Positions 11,992-38,166 of a DNA stretch of 64,000 nt are shown piece after piece. How positions within the stretch are numbered: the first letter of the stretch is position 1; the number at the start of each line of letters is the position of its first letter. A program made the position numbers and the translations under genes. The notes under the pieces are model-generated. The model saw only the letters and a list, made by a program, of their open reading frames with translations, was not told the DNA's origin and made no database searches. This stretch comes from Endomychus coccineus (lineage: Eukaryota > Arthropoda > Insecta > Coleoptera > Endomychidae), in NCBI GenBank assembly GCA_958510875.1, contig OY294069.1, forward strand, positions 158,161,111 through 158,225,110. Direction: 5' to 3'.

Positions 11992-12664
11992 ATTCATAGT
12001 ATTACAGTGTTTCCCAGTGTGAACTCTTTCATAGTTTATAAATTACACTATTCAACAATCATTACAAATTAGATCCTATAATTGTGTTATTACCAACCAA
12101 GTTCTTTTCCGTCGTATTGGAAGAACTTCCCATTATGTGCTGCACCGAGATTCCGTAAGAGATTAACAATCTCCTTCACGCTATCTTCCACTTCTAGAAG
12201 AGCACGTGTGCCACCCATATTGGTTTTCACCCAACCAGGATGTATGGATGTTACCAGAATTCCGTGATCCCTCAAATCAATACTCAATGATTTCGTCACC
12301 ATATTCAAAGCAGCCTGAAAATGAAAACTTCTGTTCTAAAAATTTACTATCTAATCATAACTTCTTAATATTTGGGCAATCATACCCACCTATATTTACC
12401 GTTTTCTGTATGCAAGACTTTATACGTCATAATGTAAGATGTTCTGCCTATACAACTGTGAATCTATGATCATGGGAAAAGAAGCTTAATTCTTCCGACT
12501 TACAGGTTTCTTTTTCAATGTCGAATGCCCTTGATACGATCGTAATTATAGGTGGCGTTCAAATCAGACCTTTCCTTTCAAATTATTTAAAATAACGAGG
12601 TTTTAATTGCAAAGAAACATGATATTTTTATACAAATCAAATGAACAAATAGAACTTTAATTGA

Positions 12665-12900
12665 TAAAAAATATCAGCGGAATGATCACCGTGACCATTT
12701 TTGAAGATGATCATCCTTTTCAGGAGACTTTCATCGTACATGCGCATAGTTGAGGCTCAATTAATATCGCAAATAACAGCTGTAAAATTGACTTCGAGTC
12801 CTCGAATCGTTGCTACAACATTACTTTCCTATCTTTAACGTAGCCTCAAAGAAAAAATCTAAAGGTGTAAAATCACAGGATCTAGACGGTTGATTGAAAT
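12665..12900 (-). pseudogene. DDE transposase remnant
   Basis: Minus-strand translation gives SRSCDFTPLDFFFEATLK, matching the RSPDLTPLDFFLWG.LK segment around the last catalytic Asp of mariner-like (DDE_3) transposases, followed by a degraded C-terminus. Lies in dehydrogenase intron 4. Confidence 0.4.
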
Positions 12901-14078
12901 TTCAAAATTAGCAATTATAATTACAGGACTTGCATTCTCAACATCAATGTATGTCTGTCGGCTTCAATTCTTATTTTAACTGATCCTTGCAAGCCTTAAG
13001 GCCAAGAATTTGGTTGCTATGCCTAATTACTGTGACGTTCCAAGATCTTCAGCAATATCTCCAGTTGTGGTAGCAATATTTTCGACCGTTCTGGCTGCAC
13101 AAACACGCGTTGGGTTCTTTACATCTGAGCAAGACATTCAAATTTAGCGATAAAATTTAATACCCTTGGTCGAGAAGGCGATACACGTAGACCAAATTCT
13201 GTAAAAACTGTCTACAAAATTTTACGATTTAAATTTCTACCATACTAGGAGATTCCGCTTTAAGAAAAACTGAAAATGAGGTACCACCTCCGCACATCGC
13301 CTAGGTAATGAGCGGTGCCTCAACCAAAAAATCAAATTCATCACAAAACAAATTAGAAGCTTAAAACCAAAGGTGGTGCTACGGATTCATCAACATGAAT
13401 TAAATTCAGAGGTACCTTGAACTTAAGTCTCCTACGTGCTAATCTGGTGTCGTATGGCAAAATATAAAACATAAAATAAAATGAGTAATAATGAGAAGCG
13501 CCAGTCGACAGAAGAGTGCTGAATTTGAGGTGGTGCGAAAGCACCGAGGAGCTCCAGATGTTCCTCGAGATGCTTTGCGAGGTAGATCCTGCTCACGATT
13601 GGAGAACCAACCAAGTGCGTCTACAAGTTCAGCTCTGACAACATGAAATTTGCGACAAGTTTGCCATGTCCACTTAAAAGATGGAACACCGCTCGGTATT
13701 CGCGGTTAGGCAATGATACAGCTATTGGAAGCCATTCCTCTATGATACGGATGAAAGAATCGGCTTATGTTTTCGCTAAGCTCACGCCATCTTTCGCATT
13801 AGTCCATAAAGAGCGCGCGCCACAGGGTGTCTAGTTTCGCTGTCTATATATTCCTGACCAACCAAAGAGCACGCGTCGCAGTCTGTCTGGTTGCGTGAAC
13901 TCGATACTGCTAGGTACAAACCAACAAAGTACCGCAGGAACCGATTTGACGACATTTCGATTTCATTAAATTTGCTAGTTACCAAAAAAGTGCATGTTTA
14001 TTCTAAGCTGGTCAGCATTTCAAACCGCGATGTGATTAGAGATAGCAACAATGGACGAATTTATGAATGTATTATTAC
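12901..14078. other. Dehydrogenase intron 4, mostly unassigned
   Basis: Less AT-rich stretch around 13270-13910 with several overlapping short open frames on both strands. It looks like worn mobile DNA, but I could not assign it to a family. Confidence 0.3.
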
Positions 14079-15446
14079 CTTAGAACATCTATATGGATAA
14101 ACTCCACCTTCAACATTGGCACCAATTGAGCCCAATGATGAGCTCATATTTATAATTGCAGCTTTTCTAGTGGACATTGATTCTTGACTGTTCTTAGACG
14201 AAGCTATTTTCAACAAAGGCAGCAAAGCCTGAAACAAAAGTTTATGGAATCCGTTCATAGCAATTTGAAATACTGTAAACTTCGTTCGGATTATCAATAA
14301 CTAGAAAAATGAAGTTTCGTCATTTAATATGCATTAAACCATACATTTGTTGATAAGCCTCAATACAGCCAACAATTAGCACTGATTATAATCTCTTTCG
14401 ACCTATTGCGTTAACCTCAAAATTATATTGTTACCTACCAGATTGAAGTTACAATCAGGGTAAATTGTAGGTTTCATTCAACCTTATTTGGTTTGATAAA
14501 CTATGAAAATTGAGATGTATGTGATCGTCAAATGGCTCAATATTTATCCTTTGCCTACCTTACTTAACATTAGAGGACCTAAGGTGTTAACTTGAAACGT
14601 TTCCATCATCTGTTCAGGTTTGACGAAATTAATTCTTGTAGAAGATGGTGAACATCCTGCATTGTTGAACAAAACATTGAGACCATCATTGTTAACTATA
14701 TTACCAACTTCTTTTGAAAAATTATTAAATTCCTTATAATTTCTTACGTCTGTAATGATTGAATTTATTATTAGTATTTGAAAATTATCGAAAGTATTCA
14801 CCTAATTCTAGAATATGGACGTTTGAATGTTGTTCTGCAAGTTGCTGCAATTCCTGGAAACAAAAATTTCAATTCAGGTATCTAAATGGTATTATTTTGA
14901 TCCCAGGCAGTTCCAAACTGGGCTTCACGTAGATTCCTTATAAACATGTAACAAAAACTCTAACATAGACGCATAGTATAGGAATATCCACACCAAAAAC
15001 CTATCAAGGACCAGGAAAGAAGTATACATGACATATTTTCGTACAAACCACAGTTTGATAACCTGTACGGTAAAACTGGTACTTGACCTAGTCGTAAATA
15101 AATTAATCACAAAGGAAACAAATTGAGAGGATGTATATTCCAAACAACATAATATTTGTTGCTTTTGTTCAGCTCTCGAATGAGCAATTAAAAAACCTTA
15201 TTTAAAGAATATTGAGGGTCGCTTTTGTGTGATGTTTCATATGTGGAATTTTTGTTGATGTTGATGTAAAAATAATAACACACGAACTCCACATATTCGT
15301 AAATAATAAATCGTCAATATGGTCGGAAGGGGAGACAATTATTAGTGAACGCTATTTTTGATTTGTCTACAACGTTCATGTCGACAATTGACATTCTAAT
15401 GTTATTCTTTTAACATAAATGCTCGATCAACATCTTTGAACTCTCA

Positions 15447-15855
15447 TACAAGGTGAAAAGTCCCTGAAAATAAAACAGATGGCGCCACAATCGAAAATCC
15501 CATGTGAAATTTGTGATGTACCATCTTCAACTAGAACCAATTAAGATTTTCAGACTGACATGTCATTAAGTTCTGTTTTGACATTCATCGAAAGTAAGGA
15601 ACCTTGAAGATTTTTGTTAACATGGGAAAAAGTGAATTTCGCGTCTTGATTAAGCATTTGTTCTTGCGTGGAAAAAACATTACGTAGACCAAAGCATCGC
15701 TTGTTAAGCATTATGGAGACTCTTCACCATCGATTGAAACCACAAAGGACGCCGAACGTTCTGGACGTCGAATTGAGGTTACAACGCCAGAAATCGTCAA
15801 TAAAACCCATGGTATGATATTGGACGATCGGCGACTTCATACCGATTTCCCCTCT
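15447..15855 (+). pseudogene. Mariner transposase N-terminal fragment
   Basis: Starts with a mariner terminal repeat, aaggtgaaaagtccctgaaaa, shared with 53607-53640. About 170 bp on, a plus-strand frame from the ATG near 15622 reads MGKSEFRVLIKHLFLRGKNI, then HYGDSSPSIET and TTPEIVNKTHGMILDDRRL, the helix-turn-helix half of mariner transposases. A stop and a deletion are present, and no catalytic domain follows; sequence turns into a non-LTR piece. In dehydrogenase intron 1. Confidence 0.65.
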
Positions 15856-15899
15856 AGAGCTCCCACATCATCCAATAAAGCTAGAGATGGAAGACGGGG

Positions 15900-16575
15900 A
15901 CATGTCTATGCAATAAATGAAGATCTGGCAAGAATTATGAAATGAGAATCTAATGAGTTGAATGAAGCTTGTATTTTTTCCAGGAAGGAGAATCCCGCAA
16001 TCCCTGATATGAAGATGTCAGGTACATCTATTTCTATGAAGTTCTCTATATCAATGACTGGTGGTATCACATCACAACCACGAACAGCACCTTCTCATGC
16101 AACTAGCAGTGAGGTCCATTGCGAAAACTGCTCCACAGAAACTACTTTAAACCTCAGCAACTCACCATGTTCATCAAAGTACATATTCGACCTGTCTGTC
16201 TAAAAGAGAGCGATTCATTTTGATCGATGATGGCACACGCATTAGTTGACCTCTCCACAACCACGGAGAAAGGTGGGCGAACTCTTCTATAGATATTTCC
16301 ATGGTTGGTGCTCTTCGGACATCACGTCTGTTATATCACCACGAGCGATTTCAGGAAGGCAGACTAGACGAGCTTAGGCAGGCCACCTTTTAACTGTTAG
16401 GCTTGAAACCTGCCGAACTTCTCTATCGTCTACCAGACTTAATTTTCTATCCACCGGCGAATTTGTGGACCTTTCGCCTATTTAAGTCTTTCCAATGTCT
16501 ATCTCGTCCACCAACAAGCCACCGCTGACTCACACGATGTTCCTTGAATATTATAAGTCTTCTTCTCTTGAATTC
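15900..16575 (+). pseudogene. Non-LTR reverse transcriptase C-terminal part (family A)
   Basis: Plus strand encodes EACIFSRKENPAIPDMKMSG (the thumb region after the palm) and, after a deletion, YFHGWCSSDITSVISPRAIS and NLFPIFAS-like wording of the C-terminal tail, with LTHTMFLEYYKS at the end. The copy at 56640-58440 keeps the same order (RYFHGRCSSEISSVVPQREI). Frameshifts throughout. In dehydrogenase intron 1, antisense to that gene. Confidence 0.6.
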
Positions 16576-18338
16576 AAAATATATAGAAGAAAATCTGGAC
16601 ATAAAAATTAAAACAAGATAATTCCTTGTTTAGATCATGAACATTTCGAGTTATTTTCGAGAAACCGTACCGCGACAGTCCATTTTTGAAGCAAATATCA
16701 TATTTTAGCAACTTAAAGACTATTGATTTATCGGGAAAAATGTATACAACCTCTTCTTTAGAATTGTTTTCTTTTCTGTAGGTACATATTTTTTCCTCAC
16801 AACCCGCACAACGGAGTTGGCATCCAACCCGTATAAATTAGTAGCAGTAGAGCTTTTATGACGCAGTTTTGAAATCCTTAGGTACAGTCGTGCCCACCAT
16901 TAAAATAACTAAATAATAAAGCTATTTGTTTTAGGTTCACAAAATTACATAACCAGTATGAACGTCACTATTACAAACTTACCAACATAATTTTAGTTAC
17001 AACTTGCAAATGACTGCTACCAATCTTTTCCTTCGAAATAAGACATTGGGATTCCCTTTACAATAAGAACTAGTTTACAAGAAATACAACTCAATTTGCA
17101 TATTCAGGAGTAACCACAATGCTCGAATTGGCGGCGAAACGTAAGTTTATTGATCAGTGATAACTTCCATGAAGAACGTTATTACATCTGATAAGTGGTT
17201 TTGAAATTTGAAAAGTGAATAAGAATATACAATCTATTGTCATTCGCATTGTGTCAGAATGACTTACTATTCAAGATTTTTGTTGCTCCCTCTTGGTATA
17301 GTTATTTTTGATAAATGTAAAGCTTAAATTAGCTGGTACCCAGCTAAATTTCCAGTGACAACATATATAGACAGCAGCAAGATGGCTATGGCACAAAGAA
17401 GAAGTAGACGAGAAATTCCCCGCAGTGAGTTTTATTAAATTGAAAATTAGAATCATGTTAGTCAAATATCAACTAAGGAAAGAGTTGGAAGACGTGTTAT
17501 TAAATCTGGATAACGTTTTAACGTCTCTCTACAACTTGATAACAAGTATGTACCTACCTGCAACCATGTACTGAATTTAGTGCATACTATTTAGTTTTTA
17601 CTAGTTCAATTCATCTTACAATAGATTTGGTTGAGTCTGAAATAATAGAATTAAGGAAATGAATCTTAACTAGACATTCCAACATTATGCCTTCTCTCTA
17701 AATTAAAGTTAACATTTTTCTATCTCAATTTGCGATACTATATTTTAGATAAGCTGATACAAGACAATTTCTATATAGAAATTGATTCATTGATCATTTT
17801 GCACTTTGTAGCTGGATGCAATTTCTAATACTGCGTTCGGAACGACAATTTTGGGCATTGCATTTTGTTGAATGTTTCGTTATGTTAATATTAAAATTTC
17901 CCTACGCCAGTTGCCCTAACTTGATATTAAGTAACTATATGTCTATTAATATCTTAAATATTAGAGAGGTTGTTAATGTTGTCAGTATGTCAGGTAACCA
18001 TTAAACAGAAATTAGCAACGGAACTGTCATCTTTGCCAAACCGCCAAGAATTCCATAATACTATAAATCGCAAAAAATGTCATCGACATTTAATCGATGT
18101 GAAGTTGGCGAATCAATTGTAGCCATAGTCAAATTATACCTTTGACTATGATTGTAGCTACGAAATTGAAATGTTTTGATAGTTTCAGGAACTCTATTTG
18201 TATTTAGGATCGACTCATTCTTGATCGATATTTTAGATATTGATTTTCAATAGGTAACTATTTCAAAAGTTATCAAGACTATCTGTATTATTATTATTAT
18301 TAATAATGTAGTTACGAATCGGTGAGGTTCCCTTCGGC
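16576..18338. other. Dehydrogenase intron 1, nothing firm
   Basis: AT-rich. One open plus-strand stretch at about 17380-17545 (containing EEVDEKFPAV and ELEDVLLNLDNVLTSLYNLI) ends at a GTATGT donor-like site and could be part of an unrecognised exon, but has no clear start or partner. Confidence 0.25.
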
Positions 18339-18560
18339 CTATGCCGAAGCCCTTTGCACCCCATATCTTCTAGTGGAGCAGAGAATGCTCTGCTTCTTGA
18401 GGGAATCAGAGTTGCATCTGCACATAATGTTCATTGACATTTTGTTTTTCCGTTTGCACCACCTGCACAAAGATGAATCGCTCTGATTCATTTTGTGGAG
18501 ATGGTAGTTAAACGGTCCATGTCCCGTTAGTGTCTGGGTTAGCAGTTTGGTTTTAGCCAT
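18339..18560 (-). pseudogene. Non-LTR polyprotein C-terminal fragment
   Basis: Minus strand encodes LLTQTLTGHGPFNYHLHKM followed by a zinc-knuckle-like LCRWCKRKNKMSMNIMCRC, the typical ending after RNase H in I-group non-LTR elements. Related to the ends at 5472-5945 and 10101-10801 but with different wording (GHGPFNYHL against GHC.LNKHL), so another family. Confidence 0.6.
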
Positions 18561-18723
18561 TTTCCTAACTTGCTAAGACCAGTCTTCCCTAATGTGCAGT
18601 TCAGTCAGTGCTTTAGACTGTCTGCAAGCGATCACTTGTTGCTTCAAGTTCACTTTGAAAAATATTGGCCAAAAAAGGAGTTTATAATCTGGGATATTAA
18701 TATATGAGAGCCATTTCTTCAGA

Positions 18724-19235
18724 ATGTTCATCGATACAAACTGCACAGAACACTCCTTACATTTTGTGTATGGAGCAAACTTTTTAAATTTTAACAAAAA
18801 CCACTATAAACAAACAAGCAGATGTGCAATGGGTTATCCACTCTCTCCTATTTTGGCCAATATTTTACTAAGCGAACTTGAAACTTCCTTAAAATCAAAA
18901 TTAAATCAGAATCATATGTCGATGATATTTTCGCGATAAGTAAAGATTTTTTTTACATGGCTTTCTGAGCAAGCTTAATATCCAACTTGATTCACCCAAA
19001 TTCACTGTAGAAGTAGAAACAGATAAGCAGCTTCCTTTTCTTGATATTAACATTATAAAATATGGTAATCACTTGAAATTCAACATATACAGAAAACCCA
19101 CTCAAATAACTGGGTATACTCCTAATACGGATTCAGAAAAGAAAATTGGAACGCGACCAATTAACCAAATTAGAGCCACTAGTTTCAAATGGTTCAATAA
19201 AATTCAAAAGTTTCACTCATCAACCTTCAGTAATT
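18724..19235 (+). pseudogene. Penelope-like element reverse transcriptase remnant
   Basis: Plus strand reads FLNFNKNHYKQTSRCAMGYP and LSPILANILLSELE, then in the next frame YVDDIFAISKDF (the catalytic YVDD box, about 18916), then LNIQLDSPKFTVEVETDKQ, LPFLDINIIKYG and FNIYRKPTQITGY. The order G.PLSPI.A...YVDD.F...LPFLD....IYRKPT is characteristic of Penelope-like reverse transcriptases rather than of LTR or LINE ones. At least one frameshift and a stop; no GIY-YIG endonuclease follows. Located in dehydrogenase intron 1, just upstream of the thioredoxin reductase promoter. Confidence 0.75.
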
Positions 19236-19468
19236 AATAAATCCCTTGATTTGTTTCCTACATTTGCGATACGATAATTATTATAAGCGCAGATTGTTCA
19301 CGTAAACTATAAATGAAATTATCTACATTTCTTTCAGTGGTACGTTGGAAAGAACGACCAATTCATGGAGAATTTAATCTGAGTCATAGCGATGAATGAA
19401 TTACCCATATTCTTGAACTCACTATCTCGCAGTTGGTGTTCCCCATAGACAACACCGAATTAAATTTC

Positions 19469-19480
19469 GCGCTGTCAGCA
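19469..19480 (-). promoter_or_regulatory. Candidate antioxidant response element (CncC/Maf site)
   Basis: Minus strand reads TGCTGACAGCGC, which contains TGACnnnGC, the antioxidant response core, preceded by TGC as in Maf half-sites. It lies about 190 bp before the cytosolic start codon of thioredoxin reductase, a known Nrf2/CncC target in animals. Sequence match only; not proof of binding. Confidence 0.4.
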
Positions 19481-19586
19481 GCGGATAAGTAATAAATACC
19501 AACCTGATAGTTTTCTATCGAGTCCGAGTGTACGGTAAACGTTTGAAGTATACGAGTGCAGTGCATTATCTTTGCCTTCTTTCAAT

Positions 19587-19669
19587 TCAGTTTCAACGCG
19601 ATTGATAGTGATTGTTGAACTTTGAAAGCTTAATTCACGCGAGTTACGTTTCAGTATTATTTAATAATA
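19587..19669 (+). promoter_or_regulatory. Candidate initiator and 5' leader of cytosolic thioredoxin reductase
   Basis: TCAGTT at 19587-19592 matches the arthropod initiator consensus and would give a leader of about 80 nt before the ATG at 19670. No clear TATA box. Prediction from sequence only. Confidence 0.3.
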
Positions 19670-33320
<13,651 letters not shown>

Positions 33321-33728
33321 ATATATTATCTAAAGAGAAAGTTGCCGTAATCAATGTTCTATAAGTTTAACTGATGCATACAACCCATATTTTATATATT
33401 AAAAATTTGTAAATAGACAATTCCATGTAATGTAAATTAATTTTTATGAGCATCACTATATTGCAGTTAATTTGTTGATCACTTTTCATTCTGAGTAAAT
33501 GTAATCATAATATTTCAAAATATATTTTTTCCATTAGAATTTTTTTTGTTAATACCTTACAAGTTTTTTCACCGATCAGATTGGATAGATAGATAGATCA
33601 TTTGATTCATGTCTATGGACATGATACGTTCACGCCCGTCATCATAAAATATAAATAAGATCACAATATTAAATTTAAAAACTAAAGAGTTTTTTTATGA
33701 ATTTTTTCAATTTTTTGGGTTGTTTTTC

Positions 33729-34640
33729 AACGAAAATGTCAAAAAACTGTTTTTGACCCCAGAATTCGACATATTGTAATAAATAAACGTTCAAGAAGTC
33801 ATTTCCGATCGGAAATTGGCCGCTGAATCCGAAAATGGTGTCAGTTTCCTTACATAACTCATCATTTTCTATCCATAGGCTAATTTTCGACAAAATACCT
33901 TTTTTTTGACGGCGTCATATTGGTATGAGCAGTCACTTAAATTTTTTTGCGAAATCTGCGTGTTTTTACCTCAGCTTTACGATAAAGTGAGAATTCTTTT
34001 GACTAAATGGATTTTAGAGGTCGAAAAATTGGAAAAACAAAAAAAAACGACAAAAAACAGTTATTACAAAAATCTCTCGTCAGGTCGTTGACAAGTCTTT
34101 TTGGGATATGCGGGAAATTTTACGATAAGAAAACAGTTCCCGAACGTCATCCAACTGTTTTTACACTCCAGAATACCATTAATTTTACGCCAAAAACCAG
34201 GTAAACGTAATTTTCTTCCAGCTTTTGACCTTTTTCGACCTCAAAGTTGCAGAATTTAGAATTGTAAGTAGGATATTTGGATTATTCGGACAGTCTTCGA
34301 TCGAAAATATGCTATTACATTATTTTTTTCTAATATATTGGTGCTTTGGAAAAGCAGTTAAAAGAAAGCTTTTTTGTAGCTGCAAATCTAGAGACTTCGT
34401 TTTTTTGTAATGTTTCAAGCATTCTGATTCTGATGGCTGCTCACACCGATATGACGCCGTAAAAAAAAGGTATTTTGCAGAAAATCAGCCAATGGATAAA
34501 AAATGGTGGATTGTGGAAGGAAACTGACACCATTTTTGGATTCAGCGGCCAATTTTTGATCGGAAATGACTTCTCGGACGTTTATTTATTATAAAATGCG
34601 ATTTCTGGGGTCAAAAACAGTTTTTTTGCATTTCCGTCGA
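33729..34640. repeat. Fold-back element downstream of thioredoxin reductase
   Basis: Left arm 33729-33935 and right arm 34430-34640 are inverse copies: ggccgctgaatccgaaaatg pairs with catttttggattcagcggcc, and gacggcgtcatattggtatg with its inverse near 34440. The spacer is about 490 bp. No coding frame. No target duplication found. Confidence 0.6.
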
Positions 34641-34914
34641 AAAAAACTTTATAAATGGTATTTTAATCTTTAAATTCCGGTAAACGAGTTCAAATACGAT
34701 GTAGAAACGGAAAAAAATGGCCCGGCAAGTTCCGCAGGCCAATGTAATATTAAGAAGAAGAAGTTAACCTGCAAAAGTGCAAGTGACATCGAAGTGTGAA
34801 AATGTAGTTTAATTTCTGTGTTTACCATAGATAACTCTAGAGTTATATATGGTGTTTACTCTGTGGTGTATGGTATAAATAAATATAGGTTAAAATAGTG
34901 TAGATACAATATAG

Positions 34915-35045
34915 TATATTAAAGAACGAGTTTCCTAAGACTCGTCTTAAAGCACGAATTCAAGTTTAAAAAACGAGTGGCGAAGCCACGAGTTCTTTTA
35001 AAGAATGAGTGCTTCAAGGTCTTAGGAAACGAGTTGTTTATACTA
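34915..35045. repeat. Short palindromic repeat
   Basis: gaacgagtttcctaagactc at the left is answered by the inverse tcttaggaaacgagtt at the right, with a second inner hairpin around gtggcgaagccacgag. Resembles short hairpin repeats common in insect genomes. No gene. Confidence 0.55.
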
Positions 35046-35489
35046 TTTTTTGTAATTTGCCCTTTTTATACCGTTTTTAAACAAAAATGTTTAATTTAGT
35101 CCATTTAGGGATTTTTATGGTGGTTGGTAACATCTTAATTTAGAAAGTCAAAATTTGATTCAGTGGTTCTGTGATCACTTTGGTTTCCGTAATTTTAGTT
35201 TCGTCTCTACTGGAAAGAGCAATAACACTAGAAAACGACTATTAGTACAAATATCTAAACCATATTGTGTATTAGCTGAAATCAATTCTTCCACTGGACA
35301 CGTCGATGACTTTCTCTTCTTGAGTTGTTGATGCTCGACACTGTCATTTAAACTGACATAATGATGACAAGATAATTCCGCATCAAGCTCGCCATCCTAA
35401 AAATGTAAAAAGTTCCGTGCTTTTTTTGGATATTAAGACACGGCAAGTGATGACGTTGCGTTCGTTAATGGGTCTATTAGAAAATCAAA

Positions 35490-37476
35490 ATGGAGGCAAA
35501 TTACAAAAACAATAATAGACTATTGATTTTTAGGGTTCCTTTAAGAAATGCTACATCAACAAAAAAATGGGAATTGTGCGACGTTAAAACTTTACTCAAA
35601 CTACTGCTGACGGTTTTTGTAGTTATAACTTTACAAATAATGATTATTTATGTGATGCTTAGGTGGTCATCAAAAGCACAATTCTGTGAAGCAAATTGCT
35701 GTATCACGAACTTCACATTCACCTAATGACTATCTCGGCTTCAAATGTATCATCTGATGTGTGCTTTCCTTACGTAAGGATAATATATTTTCTACTTCAT
35801 TCGCGCATTTGAGTAAAACACTTCTTTGAATTGATTTATACAACAATGTAAACAATATTCTTAGAAATTATTATTGAGAAATAATTCTATTTACATAAAT
35901 TGTTAACGTATTCATTTGTTCATTTATTTGTTTGAGTAGTAGAGAACAGACAATCATTGTTTAAAATTTCGCGGTGCTAATTCATATTTGCAAGCGCTCG
36001 TTTGTTTCCAATAACTGTCATCAGCTTATGTGTTGTTATTGTTCAGAATTCCCCGTTCCAAATCTAGATTTTCAAAACTACTCGTTTCCGTCTGTAGCTG
36101 TCAATCTTTCGATGGCTCAAGAACTTCTCCCACTTGTTACACTCAAAATAATATTCAAAAAAAGGGGGGTTGAGTAGCCAGCATCAAAGTGTTTTTGAAA
36201 TAATTATGAGGGTGTACATCAAAGGAAATCGAAAAATATTTTGCATTACTTCCCTTATACCACGTACAGTGAGGGAAGTAAAAAGGGATTATAGGTTGTA
36301 AAATTATAATTACAGCGCCATCTACACCATAATTATTTAGACTTGCTATCTGCAGTTTCCGATGATTAAATATAGAAAACAGGATAAGATAGCCCAAAAA
36401 CCAAAGACAAAATATAAGAACCCTAGCCAACATTGGACTATTTTCCTGTTCGTCTAATATTATATCGTCAAATAGTTGTTTAACTACAATTCCGAACAGT
36501 TCATTTTCAGAAACATACAATTCTTATTCGAAGTAATCTGCTAAATGAAGATTCAATTAACCAACGGTAACAGACTGGAGCTTTCAAAAATACTGTCATC
36601 AGACAATAAGTAGATTATTGAAGGTTTGTTGTTCTTGAAGATCTATAATATATCGATTCTGAAAGATTGAATTGTTTGTCTTTCACTGGTTAAATATTGT
36701 ACATGTATTGTGTAGTGTTAGTGTATCTATAGTCACATACCTATAATGTATATTGCATAAATATATGAAACTGCGCGATGTCTGATTTATGTATTCTAAT
36801 AAACAATTCTGTGAAACTTAAGAATAATAATTGTACATTTTGAAGTACTGAAAATTTGAAGGAAGTGTGAAAAGGGTAAGAGGATAAAATGTGGGTCCCG
36901 TCCCTGGAAAAATGTAATATGAAAAACGCTGGCATTAATTTTGTTCGTTTATGTACATACTCCTACAAATATGAGGATAAACTTTTATATTAGGTTTAAA
37001 AGAAAATAAAAAATTCACCTATAAAAATCTACCTAACTATGATAACTTATGCCCGACGAAAATGTTCAATTTTAAGTATATAGGAAACGTAATTGGCGCT
37101 TATCATTATTTTTCGCAAAAAATTTATTGACACATCAAATATTCATCGTACATTAACTATATAATTTTAATTAACCATATTGAATGCAATATATTGATAA
37201 AACGTATTCTGATGCTTAATATACATTTTTGTTAAAATTACCATTTCGTTTAATTCTGTACAATAATGTGTTATGTATCAATTCTAAAAATGTCGTTCAT
37301 ATAGACAGCGATGGAAGCAGAATATGAACAATGATAGTGCCATCATGCCCACTGAACTAAATATCACTAATTGGGATTGGGTGGAGATGCAGTTCAATGA
37401 TTACATGCAAAAACCTTCTTTTAATGGTACATACGATTCCATCAACAAAAGATTGCTAGAGTTGCTAAATCTGTGA
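35490..37476 (+). CDS. Candidate small single-pass membrane protein (two exons)
   Basis: Not recognised; proposed from sequence. Exon 1 35490-35662 begins at an ATG in good context (tcaaaATGG) and ends before GTGGTC; exon 2 37305-37476 follows an AG acceptor and ends at TGA. Phases match (2 then 1), joining through a split Arg codon, for 114 residues. Residues 35-57 (LLKLLLTVFVVITLQIMIIY and on) form one hydrophobic span. The 57 residues after it are polar, with N-glycosylation sites NIT and NGT, which would fit an outward C-terminus; basic residues flank both sides, so topology is unsure. No signal peptide. The donor is not a strong one, and exon 1 could instead read on to a stop at 35726 (78 residues). 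No homologue comes to mind. Confidence 0.35.
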
Positions 37477-37779
37477 ATTTTGTATCTCCACCGCAATCTT
37501 TTTACCTAAGCATTACCTATCTTGATGATGTTGATGAAAGTGTCGCACGTGAACATTGCAAAACTTTATCGAGATGTCAAATATTATTCGTGAAATACTG
37601 GTTGTCGGGATTTTATCTATTACCATATAAAACCGCCAGATATACCTACCGGTATCACCGAATTATATGTCCTGAATAGATATAGTGATATTCATATTCA
37701 AACTAAGTCGCGACTCGCTTTTGATTATGATTATGAATGATAAGATAACTAATCTTACTATCAATGATGATAACGGAAA

Positions 37780-38166
37780 AGTTTCAAAAAGTGTGTTACG
37801 AGCGCATGCGCACTACCCACAACCGATGATATTGGGGATCGTGCAAGAGTTGATTTTCCCCCTAACGAAGTAAACAAGCCCGTCCGCCGGTCGTTCGGTC
37901 GTTGCAGCTCGCTGCGCTGTAGAAGCTTTGCCGTTGCCTCTCAGTCTCGTGTATCATTTAGCGAACGGTTATTATTATTATTCGCTTAGCTATTATTGTC
38001 CATTTGAAATCAATAACATCAAATCGTGTAGTGAGTTGTTCAGTGACAATTATCGTTATACTTCTCCAGCTTTCTGGAAACCTCTGAATTTTGAATTGTT
38101 TTCAAAAATGACAATTGTATCGAGTGTGCCTATATAACCGTATTGATTTGGATAGTTTTCTCAAGG
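37780..38166 (+). promoter_or_regulatory. Candidate promoter and non-coding first exon
   Basis: A locally GC-rich stretch contains GCGCATGCGC at 37802-37811, the core of the NRF-1/Ewg consensus, then CTCAGTC (initiator-like, near 37940). It ends in AAGG|GTAAGT at 38167, a strong splice donor. No coding frame precedes the donor. Together this looks like a start site with a 5' untranslated exon for a plus-strand gene whose coding exons I cannot identify downstream. Confidence 0.3.

Noticed and set aside
17380..17545. Possible exon in dehydrogenase intron 1
   Set aside because: Open and charged, ends near a donor-like site, but no start, acceptor or family could be identified.
36155..36520. 121-codon minus-strand open frame with a hydrophobic stretch
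   Set aside because: No recognisable domain, no splice support, and part of it covers low-complexity and repeat-like sequence; likely chance.
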